From Mycobacterium sp. IS-1590 (GTDB lineage Bacteria; Actinomycetota; Actinomycetes; Mycobacteriales; Mycobacteriaceae): a stretch of 64,000 nt of DNA. The stretch is taken from positions 124,001-188,000 of the forward strand of contig NZ_LQIW01000012.1 in the NCBI RefSeq assembly GCF_001500025.1, in the 5' to 3' direction. The translations under genes and the position numbers were made by a program. The notes under the pieces were generated by a model that was given only the letters and a program-made list of their open reading frames with translations, searched no databases and was not told the DNA's origin. Positions 16,796-24,958 of this stretch are shown in pieces (position 1 is the stretch's first letter; every line of letters begins with the position of its first letter).

Positions 16796-17731
16796 ATGGC
16801 CCCGCCGATCCGAGACGATGCGCAGTGGCGTACGGCGGGCGACCGAATACAGGCCCTGCTTGACGCGTCCGCCGCGGGCGGCCCCGCCGCGCACGAGCGC
16901 GCGGTCCAACTCGTCGGTGAGGTTACCGATCTCTACGGGGCCGCGCTCGAACGGATCCTGCGGATCGCGGTGAGCGCCGACGCCACGCTGGCCGAACGAC
17001 TGGCCGGCGACGACCTTGTCGCCAGCCTGCTGCTGGTGCACGGGTTGCACCCGCACGACATCCACCGGCGCGTCGAGGATGCCCTGGACCGGGTGCGGCC
17101 GTATCTCGGCTCGCACGGCGGCGACGTGACACTCCTCGAAACACTGCACGGCCCAGACGGATTCACCGTTCGTCTGCAGTTCTCCGGTAGCTGTAAGAGC
17201 TGCCCCTCGTCGGCGGCCACCCTGGAGTTGACCGTCGAGGACGCGATTCGGGCGGCGGCACCGGAGGTCACCGCGATCGAGGTGGTGGCACCGCAGTCGA
17301 GTCCGACCGTGATACCGCCGGCGACACTGTTCAGCCGCGTCCAGCAGCGCGCGCCCAGCCATGCCTCGTGGCACCCCGTACCGGAATTCGCCGACCTGAC
17401 GCCCGGCGAAGTGGGCGGATTCTCGGTGGCGGGAACCACCGTGCTGGCGTGCCGCATCGGCGAGGAGGTGTTCGCTTATCGCGACCGGTGCGGTGTCTGC
17501 CGCGAATCGCTGGCCGGTGCCGCGCTGCACCGTCGCATGGGGTCTCCCACCGGCGAGGCGGTGTTGCGCTGCCCGCGCTGCCACGCCCATTTCGACGTCG
17601 TGCACGCCGGGGCCTGCGTCGACAAGGGCCCCGACCCGGTCGCTCACCTGGAGCCGATTCCGCTGCTGGCGCGCGACGGCGTGCTGTCGATCGCGATGGC
17701 CGCGCACGCCACCGAGGCGGGTGTGGCATGA
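16796..17731 (+). CDS. NifU-domain / Rieske-like iron-sulfur protein of the hydrogenase (HhyE-like)
   Basis: 311 aa. The N-terminal helical part (1-92) is followed by a NifU C-terminal-type domain (about 93-165) with GSCKSCPSS (Cys133, Cys136). A Rieske-fold-like domain (about 190-305) follows. In a Rieske centre the ligands are CxH and CxxH; here the same positions read CGVC (232-235) and CPRCHAH (259-265), so both His ligands seem replaced by Cys. It starts 3 nt after hhyL and probably relays electrons from the hydrogenase to a membrane acceptor. Similar genes follow hydrogenase subunits in other mycobacteria. Confidence 0.85.
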   Translation: MAPPIRDDAQWRTAGDRIQALLDASAAGGPAAHERAVQLVGEVTDLYGAALERILRIAVSADATLAERLAGDDLVASLLLVHGLHPHDIHRRVEDALDRVRPYLGSHGGDVTLLETLHGPDGFTVRLQFSGSCKSCPSSAATLELTVEDAIRAAAPEVTAIEVVAPQSSPTVIPPATLFSRVQQRAPSHASWHPVPEFADLTPGEVGGFSVAGTTVLACRIGEEVFAYRDRCGVCRESLAGAALHRRMGSPTGEAVLRCPRCHAHFDVVHAGACVDKGPDPVAHLEPIPLLARDGVLSIAMAAHATEAGVA

Positions 17732-18369
17732 CCAGCGCATACGACGTGCTCGCGATGATCAGGGCCAACCGCGGCGTTCCCGCGCCCGCCGGCGAACGCT
17801 GTGAGATGTGCACCGAAACGATTGCCGATGAGCACCAGCACGTCGTGAATGTCGAAGCGCGGGCGCTGATGTGCGTGTGCCGGGGCTGTTATCTGCTGTT
17901 TACTGACACCAGGGCCGCGCTCCGCTATCGTGCGGTCCCCGACCGCTGGTTGTCGTTTCCGGGATTCGGGATGGACCGCCGGGATTGGCAGCGTCTTCAG
18001 ATCCCGGTCGGGCTGGCGTTCTTCTTCCGCAACTCGAGCCTGCATCGCGTGGCCGCCTTCTATCCCGGGCCGGCGGGCGCGACCGAGTCCGAACTGGACC
18101 TCTGGGCGTGGGACGGTGTGCGTGCGGCGGACCCGCGGGTGGACCTGCTCGCCGACGACACCGAGGCCCTGCTGGTGCTGGTGCCCGACGACGAACGACG
18201 GGCCCCGGAATGCTTTCTGGTGCCCATCGACGCCTGCTACGAGTTCGTCGGCAGGCTCCGTCAGCTGTGGCGCGGATTCGACGGCGGCCAGCAGGTGCGC
18301 GGCTACGTCGAGGACTTCTTCGAGCACGTGCGTAACCGGGCGAAGGTGGTGGCGCCGTGCCAGAGCTGA
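17728..18369 (+). CDS. Hydrogenase-associated protein, DUF5947-like
   Basis: 213 aa, function unknown. A putative zinc ribbon or Fe-S site lies near the N-terminus: Cys25-xx-Cys28 (CEMC) and Cys49, Cys51, Cys54 (CVCRGC). The rest is soluble and mixed alpha/beta with a Trp/Phe-rich middle (LSFPGFGMDRRDWQRLQ). ATGA overlap with the preceding Fe-S protein gene and a 13-nt overlap with the next show coupling within the operon. From memory this family (DUF5947) occurs with actinobacterial group 1h hydrogenases, so a role in assembly or electron transfer is inferred. Confidence 0.8.
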   Translation: MTSAYDVLAMIRANRGVPAPAGERCEMCTETIADEHQHVVNVEARALMCVCRGCYLLFTDTRAALRYRAVPDRWLSFPGFGMDRRDWQRLQIPVGLAFFFRNSSLHRVAAFYPGPAGATESELDLWAWDGVRAADPRVDLLADDTEALLVLVPDDERRAPECFLVPIDACYEFVGRLRQLWRGFDGGQQVRGYVEDFFEHVRNRAKVVAPCQS

Positions 18370-19001
18370 CCTTCGCAGTGCTCGACATCCGCGCCGAACC
18401 GTACGCGGTCACACCCGTGCTCACCGCCCGGATCGGTATCGCTTCCGACGGTGACGACCCCGTGCACGCCATCGCGCTGCGCTGCCAGGTTCGCATCGAA
18501 CCGTTGCGTCGCCGATACTCCGATGACGAGGCGCTCGGACTGCTCGACCTGTTCGGGCCCCGCGAACGCTGGGACACCACACAACACAACTTCCTCTGGC
18601 AACATGCCAGCACCATGGTGCCGGGATTCACCGGAACCACGCAGGTCGACCTGCCGCTCGAGTGCACCTACGACCTCGAGGTGACCGCGGCCAAATACTT
18701 CCATGCACTGCATGACGGCACGATTCCGCTCCAATTCCTGTTCAGTGGAACAATTTTCACCCGCGGTGAGAAGAACCTGCGCGTGCAGCAGGTTCCCTGG
18801 GATCGCGAGGACCGCTACGACATGCCCGTGTCGACGTGGCGTGACCTGATGCGCGTGCACTACCCCAACACGGGTTGGCTGCGGCTGGGTCACGACACCA
18901 TCGCTGCGCTGTCGGAATTCAAATCAGCCCGCGGCCTTCTGGATTACGACGACGCGATCGTTTCGCTACTGGCCGTTCACACCGCAGAGGAGATTCGATG
19001 A
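18357..19001 (+). CDS. Hydrogenase-associated protein, DUF6084-like
   Basis: 214 aa, function unknown. It is predicted to be beta-rich, with short hydrophobic strands (LTFAVLDIRAEPYAVTPVLTARIGI) and no cysteine motif, signal peptide or membrane helix. The GTG start lies 13 nt inside the preceding gene, and its TGA overlaps the next ATG. The family name is from memory. Tight coupling on both sides suggests it acts with its two neighbours, perhaps as one complex. Confidence 0.78.
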   Translation: MPELTFAVLDIRAEPYAVTPVLTARIGIASDGDDPVHAIALRCQVRIEPLRRRYSDDEALGLLDLFGPRERWDTTQHNFLWQHASTMVPGFTGTTQVDLPLECTYDLEVTAAKYFHALHDGTIPLQFLFSGTIFTRGEKNLRVQQVPWDREDRYDMPVSTWRDLMRVHYPNTGWLRLGHDTIAALSEFKSARGLLDYDDAIVSLLAVHTAEEIR

Positions 19002-20335
19002 CCGCAGACTGGGATCACGCCCGAGCCGTCGCGGACGCGGTGCTCTACGAGGGGTACCTGTTGTATCCCTACCGAGCCAGCTCGCGCAAGAACCAGTCCC
19101 GTTGGCAGTTCGGCGTTCTCGGGCCGAACGGTGCCGCGGAGGCCGCCATCGGCGAAGACGCCTCGATGTCCACCCAGGTTCTGTTGACCCCGCACGGCAT
19201 CCCGATGGTGACCGGTGTGATCCGGTTTCTGCAGCTTCAGCACCGCAGTGTCGAACGCGACGCCGGCGGTGGACGGTTCGAACCGGTCGACGAACTGAGT
19301 TCGGGAACCGACACATGGGTCAGCTGGGACGAGGCGGTCGAGTGCGAGATCCCGATCCACCCGTTCCCGGTGATGAGCCTGCCTGCCACACTGGACATCT
19401 CGGTTCCGTCGGCCAGTGAGATCGAGCCCGTCGCGGGCGGCAGGCTGGTGCGGACGCGTCGCGAGCTGAGCGGCCGGCTCGACGTCTCCGCCGAGCAGGA
19501 CGGTGACTTGCTGCGACTCACGTTCGACGTGTGCAACACCGCTGCACCGGCCGGCGACAAGGACGAGGCGATCGCCGTGTCGCTGATCGGGACCCACCTG
19601 TTGCTGGAGGTGGCCGACGGCGAATTCGTCTCCCTGCTCGAACCGCCGGAGAGGGCCTCCGCCGCCGTGGCGCGGTGCCGACAACACCGCTGCTTTCCCG
19701 TGCTGGCCGGCCCGGCGCCGCATCGGGATCTCGTGCTCGCGTCGCCGATCATCCTTTACGACCACCCCGAGATCGCCGAGCAGAGCAAGGGTGCGCTCTA
19801 CGACTCGACCGAGATCGACGAGATCCTGACGCTGCGCATCATGACGATGACCGACGACGAGAAAGCACAGGCCCGCGCTACCGATCAACGCGCCGCGGCG
19901 ATCATTGATCGCTGCGACTCGATGTCACCCGAGGCGATGCTCGATCTGCACGGTGTGCTGCGGGACCCACATGCGCCCGGTGGGGAACCGGGCCTGATCC
20001 CGCAGATCCCGACCGGCATCGAGTGGTGGGACCCGATGGCCGATACGGCGGTGCGGCCGGACTCGGATGCCGTGCTGGTCAACGACACTCGCGTCGCCCG
20101 TGGCAGCCGTGTGCGGTTGCACCCGTCCCGGCGAGCCGACGCGCAGGACGTGTTCTACGCCGACAAGATCGCGCGCGTCACCTCGGTGCACGAGGACGTC
20201 GACGGCGAGCACCATATCGGCGTCGTCATCGAGGACGATCCCGGTGCCGAACTGCACGACTGGTACGGCCGCTACCTGTACTTTGCACCCGACGAGGTCG
20301 AACCTCTGGTTGAAGGGAGTCCGCAATGGAAGTGA
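18998..20335 (+). CDS. Uncharacterised hydrogenase-cluster protein (445 aa)
   Basis: 445 aa, no recognised family. The N-terminal half (LYEGYLLYPYRASSRKNQSRW, about 17-37) and the central strands form a long beta-rich region. An acidic linker (MTMTDDEKAQARATDQ) follows, then a C-terminal region (about 350-445) with a possible small beta-barrel (GSRVRLHPSRRADAQDVFYA ... DWYGRYLYFAPDEV). It is soluble, without signal or membrane helix. The start is the ATG at 18998, overlapping the upstream stop (ATGA). It also overlaps the following 39-aa membrane peptide gene by 10 nt. Possibly a scaffold or assembly factor; this is inference from position only. Confidence 0.75.
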   Translation: MTADWDHARAVADAVLYEGYLLYPYRASSRKNQSRWQFGVLGPNGAAEAAIGEDASMSTQVLLTPHGIPMVTGVIRFLQLQHRSVERDAGGGRFEPVDELSSGTDTWVSWDEAVECEIPIHPFPVMSLPATLDISVPSASEIEPVAGGRLVRTRRELSGRLDVSAEQDGDLLRLTFDVCNTAAPAGDKDEAIAVSLIGTHLLLEVADGEFVSLLEPPERASAAVARCRQHRCFPVLAGPAPHRDLVLASPIILYDHPEIAEQSKGALYDSTEIDEILTLRIMTMTDDEKAQARATDQRAAAIIDRCDSMSPEAMLDLHGVLRDPHAPGGEPGLIPQIPTGIEWWDPMADTAVRPDSDAVLVNDTRVARGSRVRLHPSRRADAQDVFYADKIARVTSVHEDVDGEHHIGVVIEDDPGAELHDWYGRYLYFAPDEVEPLVEGSPQWK

Positions 20336-20445
20336 TCGGCTGGATCGCGGTAGGCGTCGTGGCGGTGGTGGCCGTGGCGGCGGCGGCGGTGGGTATCCGC
20401 TCCGTGCCGGATGCGCGGCGCTACATGAGAATGCGCCGGATGTGA
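20326..20445 (+). CDS. 39-aa single-pass membrane peptide (DUF6893-like)
   Basis: Begins MEVIGWIAVGVVAVVAV, one transmembrane helix of about 22 residues, and ends in a basic amphipathic tail (PDARRYMRMRRM). The ATG lies 10 nt inside the preceding gene, and GAAGGGAG just upstream can serve as ribosome site. Its place inside an otherwise gapless hydrogenase operon argues that it is real. It could tether a soluble hydrogenase subunit to the membrane. The family name is from memory. Confidence 0.7.
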   Translation: MEVIGWIAVGVVAVVAVAAAAVGIRSVPDARRYMRMRRM

Positions 20446-20461
20446 CGGCGAACGAGGTGTT

Positions 20462-20950
20462 TTGATCTCCCGAATTCTGGTAGCCGGGCTCGGCAACATC
20501 TTCCTCGGTGACGACGGCTTCGGCCCCGAGGTGATGCGCCGCGTGCCGCCCGACCTCGCCGGACCACACGTTGCGGTCACCGATTACGGGATCGGCGGCA
20601 TGCACCTCGCCTACGACCTCCTCGACGGCTGCGACGCCCTGGTCCTGGTCGACGCCATCCCGAACCGCGGCACGCCGGGCACACTCCACGTGTTCGAAGC
20701 CGACCTCGACAACGCCCGGGCCGCAACCGGTTTGGATGCGCACGCGATGGACCCCGCGGCGGTGTTCGCCAGCCTCAACGCGCTCGGCGGCACCCCGCCC
20801 TTCACCGTGGTGATCGGCTGCGAAGTCGACCGCGTCGACGAGGGTATCGGGCTGTCGGATGCCGTTGCAGCGGCCGTGCCGGAGGCGGTCCGGGTGATCG
20901 GCGAGGTGGTCGACGGACTGTTGGCCCGCGTCCCGGTGGCGGAGGGCTGA
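20462..20950 (+). CDS. Hydrogenase maturation endopeptidase (HyaD/HybD family)
   Basis: 162 aa protease that clips the C-terminal extension of the large subunit after nickel insertion. The nickel-sensing acidic residue is in the N-terminal motif GLGNIFLGDDGFGPEV (Asp in GDDGFG), and the second ligand region is LVLVDAIPNRG. The start is a TTG at 20462 after GAGG; no ATG or GTG exists in frame between the small membrane gene and this motif. It lies 3 nt before hypC. Confidence 0.88.
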   Translation: MISRILVAGLGNIFLGDDGFGPEVMRRVPPDLAGPHVAVTDYGIGGMHLAYDLLDGCDALVLVDAIPNRGTPGTLHVFEADLDNARAATGLDAHAMDPAAVFASLNALGGTPPFTVVIGCEVDRVDEGIGLSDAVAAAVPEAVRVIGEVVDGLLARVPVAEG

Positions 20951-20953
20951 CCG

Positions 20954-21217
20954 ATGTGTCTGGGAATTCCGGGACGGGTCGTGACGATGCTGGAGGGCTA
21001 CGGCGATCAGCTGGCCCTCGTCGACGTGGCGGGTGAGCACCGCAAGGTCAACGTCGGCATGCTCCCCGAGGAGACGTTCGCACCGGGCGACTGGGTCATC
21101 ATCCATATGGGCTTCGCGGTGGAGAAGACCGACAAGGCAGGGGCCGACGCGGCTCTCGCGGGCCTGCAGTTGATGGGCAGCGGCGAACCTGTTCCGGACC
21201 TCGGGGACTTGCCATGA
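20954..21217 (+). CDS. hypC: Hydrogenase assembly chaperone HypC (first copy)
   Basis: 87 aa. It starts MCLGIPGRVV, with the essential Cys2 that binds the Fe(CN)2CO precursor with HypD and hands it to the large subunit. The OB-like core has GDWVIIHMGFAVEK. Its stop overlaps the hypF ATG. A second hypC lies at 26744 and a HypC-like domain in the protein at 24233. Confidence 0.93.
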   Translation: MCLGIPGRVVTMLEGYGDQLALVDVAGEHRKVNVGMLPEETFAPGDWVIIHMGFAVEKTDKAGADAALAGLQLMGSGEPVPDLGDLP

Positions 21218-23520
21218 GCACGCGGCGCCGGCTGCGCGTCCGGGTCCGCGGAGTGGTCCAGGGGGTCGGCTTCCGCCCCTTCGTGTATACGACGGCGGCC
21301 GGACTGGGGCTGACCGGAAGCGTCCGCAACGACAGCACGGGCGCGCTCATCGACGTCGAGGGTGACGCCGCCGACGTCGATGCGTTCCTGATTCGGTTGC
21401 GCGACCACCCACCGCCGCTGGCCGTGATCGAAAGTCTCGACGCCGAAGCGCTTACGGTGGCGGGCGGGACGGGCTTCGTCATCGCCGACACCACGCGCAC
21501 CGACGGCGGCCGCACGCTGACCTCACCCGACGTCGCCATGTGCGCCGACTGCGCCGCCGAACAACGCGACCCGCGCAACCGACGCTTCCGTCATGGGTTC
21601 ATCAACTGCACCAACTGCGGTCCGCGCTTCACCATCATCGCCTCGCTGCCCTACGACCGGCACGCCACGACCATGGCGGGCTTCGACATGTGCGAGGCCT
21701 GCACGCGCGAGTACCACGATCCCGCCGACCGCAGGTTTCACGCCCAGCCCATCTGCTGCCGCGACTGCGGCCCGGCCATGACCTACCGCGACCATGCGGG
21801 CGCGACCACGACAGGAGAATCCGCGCCGCGGCGCGCACGCCGATTGCTTACCGACGGCGGCATCCTCGCGGTCAAGGGCATCGGCGGCTATCACCTGGCG
21901 TGTGATGCCGACAACCAACACGCGGTCGCCGAGTTGCGTGCCAGAAAGCGCCGCGGCGACAAGCCGTTCGCGGTGATGGCACCCGACCTTGCGACAGCTC
22001 GCGAGCTGGTCGAGATCGATACGCCGTCGGCGCGGTTGCTGACCGGACCGCAACGCCCCATCGTGTTGATGCCGCGGCGCGGTGACGCCCCGGTCGCCGA
22101 TGCCGTCGCACCGCACAACCCGGACCTGGGCGTTCTGCTGGCCTACACCCCGCTGCACACGTTGCTGTTCGGCTTGCCGGGCGACGAACCCGGTCCAAGC
22201 GCGATGGTGATGACCTCGGCCAACCTTGCCGGCGAGCCGATCTGCTTCACCGATGCCACTGCGCTGGAGAGGCTTTCGCATATCGTCGACGGCTGGCTCA
22301 TGCACGACCGCGAAATCCTGGTGCCCTGCGACGACTCCGTGATGCGGGTGATCACCCTCGACGGCGCAGACAAGCCGGTGGAGTTGCCGATCCGGCGTTC
22401 GCGTGGCTACGCGCCGTTGCCCGTCGCGTTGCCGACGCCGGTCCCGCCCACGTTGGCGGTCGGCGCCGATCTGAAGAACACCATGGCGGTCGCGGACGGC
22501 CGGTACGCATGGTTGAGCCAGCACATCGGTGACATGGACGATCTGGCGACGTTGTCGGCGTTCGATTCCGCGCAACGCCATCTGCGGGAGCTGACGTCCG
22601 TCGCGCCGCAGGTGCTGGTCGCCGACGCGCATCCGCTGTACCGCTCGACCGAGTGGGCCCGGCGCAACGCGGCGGACCGGCCGGTCAAATTGGTTCAGCA
22701 TCATCACGCGCACATTGCCGCGGTGATGGCCGAACACGGCCTCGACGGGTCCACGCAGGTGCTCGGGTTCGCCTTCGACGGAACGGGTTATGGGCCCGAC
22801 GGTGCGGTGTGGGGCGGCGAGGTGCTGCTGGCCAATTACAAGGGCTACCAACGTCTCGCGCACCTGAAGTACGTGCCCCTGGCCGGTGGTGACGTCAGCG
22901 TGCTGCGGCCGTACCGGATGGCCCTGGCACACCTGTGGTCGGCGGGGATCGGGTGGGATCCTGAACTGCCCCCGGTTTCGGCCTGCCCACCCGGCGAGCG
23001 TCAAGCGCTCGCCCGGCAACTCGAGATCGGCCTCGGCTGCGCGCCGACCTCCAGCATGGGTCGGCTGTTCGACGCGGTGTCCTCACTGGTCGGGGTGCGG
23101 CACGTCGTCGACTACGAGGCGCAGGCCGCCATCGAGCTGGAGGGCATCTCACGCGGCATCGAACCCGGTTCAGACGCATACGCGTTCGCCGTCGACGCAT
23201 CCGACTCGACGGCGGTGGTCGATCCCGCGCCCATACTGCACGCCATCGTCGCCGACCTCCGCGCGGGCATATCGCCCTCCGTCATCGGCGCCCGGTTCCA
23301 CCGCGCGGTCGCCGACCTGGTCGTCGAGCTTGCTTGCATCCACGCCGACTCGTCGCGGCCCGTAGCCCTGTCCGGCGGTGTGTTCCAGAACGCCCTGCTC
23401 CTCGAGTCGACCCTGAACGGCCTACGCGCCAGGGGCATCGACGCGATGACCCATCGCGCGGTGCCGCCCAACGACGGCGGCATCGCATTGGGCCAGTTGC
23501 TGGTGGGGAACGCATCATGA
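21214..23520 (+). CDS. hypF: Carbamoyltransferase HypF
   Basis: 768 aa enzyme that makes the cyanide ligands from carbamoyl phosphate via HypE thiocarboxamide. The order is acylphosphatase domain (1-90, GVVQGVGFRPFVY), two zinc-finger segments (CADCAAEQ, CTNCGPRF, CEAC, CRDCGP; about 108-190), a YrdC-like domain (about 200-385) and a Kae1/carbamoyltransferase domain (about 395-768, with HHHAHIAAVMAEHG and GTGYGPDGAVWGGE). Full length for the family. ATGA overlaps on both ends. Confidence 0.95.
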   Translation: MSTRRRLRVRVRGVVQGVGFRPFVYTTAAGLGLTGSVRNDSTGALIDVEGDAADVDAFLIRLRDHPPPLAVIESLDAEALTVAGGTGFVIADTTRTDGGRTLTSPDVAMCADCAAEQRDPRNRRFRHGFINCTNCGPRFTIIASLPYDRHATTMAGFDMCEACTREYHDPADRRFHAQPICCRDCGPAMTYRDHAGATTTGESAPRRARRLLTDGGILAVKGIGGYHLACDADNQHAVAELRARKRRGDKPFAVMAPDLATARELVEIDTPSARLLTGPQRPIVLMPRRGDAPVADAVAPHNPDLGVLLAYTPLHTLLFGLPGDEPGPSAMVMTSANLAGEPICFTDATALERLSHIVDGWLMHDREILVPCDDSVMRVITLDGADKPVELPIRRSRGYAPLPVALPTPVPPTLAVGADLKNTMAVADGRYAWLSQHIGDMDDLATLSAFDSAQRHLRELTSVAPQVLVADAHPLYRSTEWARRNAADRPVKLVQHHHAHIAAVMAEHGLDGSTQVLGFAFDGTGYGPDGAVWGGEVLLANYKGYQRLAHLKYVPLAGGDVSVLRPYRMALAHLWSAGIGWDPELPPVSACPPGERQALARQLEIGLGCAPTSSMGRLFDAVSSLVGVRHVVDYEAQAAIELEGISRGIEPGSDAYAFAVDASDSTAVVDPAPILHAIVADLRAGISPSVIGARFHRAVADLVVELACIHADSSRPVALSGGVFQNALLLESTLNGLRARGIDAMTHRAVPPNDGGIALGQLLVGNAS

Positions 23521-24236
23521 ACGACCGGGGCGGTTCCACGTTGTTCGGCCGCTATGCCTACCCACCGAACGAGCTCGGCTACTGCGGGCCGGCGGACTGC
23601 GGTGGCGCCTCCGGGCTCGCCTCACACGCCCGCGAATTCGACGGTGCCTGGCCGTATCTGACCGCCATCGCCGAGGCCGTCGGGGCATCCGACGCGCTGG
23701 ACGACGAGGTCGTCGGCAGTTACTGGATCGGCGGTCCGGCGCTGTCCAAGGTGGATCCCGATCACCTGCTGGCGCGGTTGCGCGCGTCGTTCACCGGTCA
23801 GGTCACCGGGATGCTCGGCACAGTGCCCGCCACCTCCGATGTCCTGGCACACCACAGCTTTCACGTCTTCGTCGTCTACCCATGGGTGAAGTTCCTCGGG
23901 CGCGACGCCGACACCGCCGTGGGTGTCATGCAGGCCTGCCGCATCCGGTGGGGCACCGTCACGTCCGTGACCGGCGACCGGGCGGAGATCGCGTCGCGGC
24001 CCCTGCAATACGCGGATGGTCGGCTGATGCTGGGCGATTCCCGCGCCGAGCGGATCGCGTGGAAGCGGGGCGAGGTGTCACTTGCGCCCGTTCCGCAACT
24101 CGGCGCGGTCGTCTCCGCCCATTGGAACTGGATCTGCGGGACACTGACCGACGAGGAGGCCGCCGACCTCGAAGTTGCCACACAGACGACGCTCGACCTT
24201 GTCAACTCCGTCCTCGGACAGGGAGTATCGCCATGA
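23517..24236 (+). CDS. Hydrogenase-associated protein, DUF6390-like
   Basis: 239 aa, function unknown. The N-terminus is strongly conserved-looking (STLFGRYAYPPNELGYCGPA). The middle is helical and aromatic (HHSFHVFVVYPWVKFLGRD), and there is a second Cys-containing region (HWNWICGTLTDEEA). No signal peptide. It is coupled by ATGA overlaps to hypF and to the SIS-HypC gene. The family name is from memory, as one found with hydrogenases in actinobacteria. A role in cofactor maturation is suggested by the neighbours. Confidence 0.78.
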   Translation: MNDRGGSTLFGRYAYPPNELGYCGPADCGGASGLASHAREFDGAWPYLTAIAEAVGASDALDDEVVGSYWIGGPALSKVDPDHLLARLRASFTGQVTGMLGTVPATSDVLAHHSFHVFVVYPWVKFLGRDADTAVGVMQACRIRWGTVTSVTGDRAEIASRPLQYADGRLMLGDSRAERIAWKRGEVSLAPVPQLGAVVSAHWNWICGTLTDEEAADLEVATQTTLDLVNSVLGQGVSP

Positions 24237-24958
24237 CGACCGCGCAACGCCCGTATGTCGGGGAGGAACTGTCAGCCGACCTCGCCGCCGCCGCCCTGGA
24301 TTTCGCTCGCCGGTTCAACGATGGAGCGACCCTGTGGGTGATCTCGCCGCAGTGGGAGCCGCACGCCCATCACATCGCCGTCGAGTTCGTGCATCCGGTG
24401 ATCGTGGGCAAGCGGGCACTTCCGTCGGTAGCCCTCGTCGAACCGGACCCCGTCGCGCAGGCGCGGGTGGCCAGCCGGCCCGGCGATCTGCTGATCGCGG
24501 TGGCCTCGGCGAACGAACCGTCGGTCGTCGACGCGATGCGGCGCGCCCGCGCGTGGGGCGTCCTGACGCTGTGGATCGGGTCCGGACCGCGTCCACCGGC
24601 GGGAGCGGCGAACCACATCCTCTGGATCGACACCGAGGACCCGATGGTGCCGGCCACCGGAGCGTTTGTGCTGCTGTATCACCTGCTGTGGGAGCTCACC
24701 CATGTCTGCTTCGAGCATCCGGGACTGCTCAAACCCGCAGAGCCCGCCGCGGTCTGCGTGACGTGCAGCGACGACGGGCGACTCGGTGAAGTGCTCGCGC
24801 CACCACTCGATGCGACCAGCTCGGCGCTGGTACGCACCGCCGACGGTGAGGAGTGGGTCGACGTGACCCTGGTCGGTGATGTCGCGGTCGACGATCTCGT
24901 TCTGCTGCATGCCGGCGCGGCCATTTCGCGTGTCGAGCCCGAGGAGGTGCGCCGATGA
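24233..24958 (+). CDS. SIS-like domain fused to a HypC-like domain
   Basis: 241 aa. Residues about 10-170 look like a SIS (sugar isomerase) fold (ATLWVISPQWEPHAHH, GDLLIAVASANEPSVVDAMRRARAWGVLTLWIG) but lack the usual GNGGS phosphate-binding loop. Residues about 173-241 resemble HypC: VCVTCSDDGRLGEV near the start, with Cys175/Cys178, then VDVTLVGDVAVDDLVLLHAGAAI. The essential N-terminal Cys of HypC would be replaced by an internal one. Overlaps of ATGA type on both sides. It probably pairs with the next SIS protein; a role in Fe(CN)2CO handling is inference. Confidence 0.78.
   Translation: MTTAQRPYVGEELSADLAAAALDFARRFNDGATLWVISPQWEPHAHHIAVEFVHPVIVGKRALPSVALVEPDPVAQARVASRPGDLLIAVASANEPSVVDAMRRARAWGVLTLWIGSGPRPPAGAANHILWIDTEDPMVPATGAFVLLYHLLWELTHVCFEHPGLLKPAEPAAVCVTCSDDGRLGEVLAPPLDATSSALVRTADGEEWVDVTLVGDVAVDDLVLLHAGAAISRVEPEEVRR

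Noticed and set aside
15020..17740. A 906-codon open frame on the minus strand across the hydrogenase large subunit and Fe-S protein genes
   Set aside because: It is the reverse of two certain genes with full motifs on the plus strand; high GC makes long antisense frames. Its translation is Arg/His/Val-rich nonsense without domains.
20390..20462. Reading the 39-aa membrane peptide as an upstream extension of the maturation protease
   Set aside because: A TGA at 20443-20445 ends it in its own frame, and the protease motif needs the frame opened by TTG 20462.
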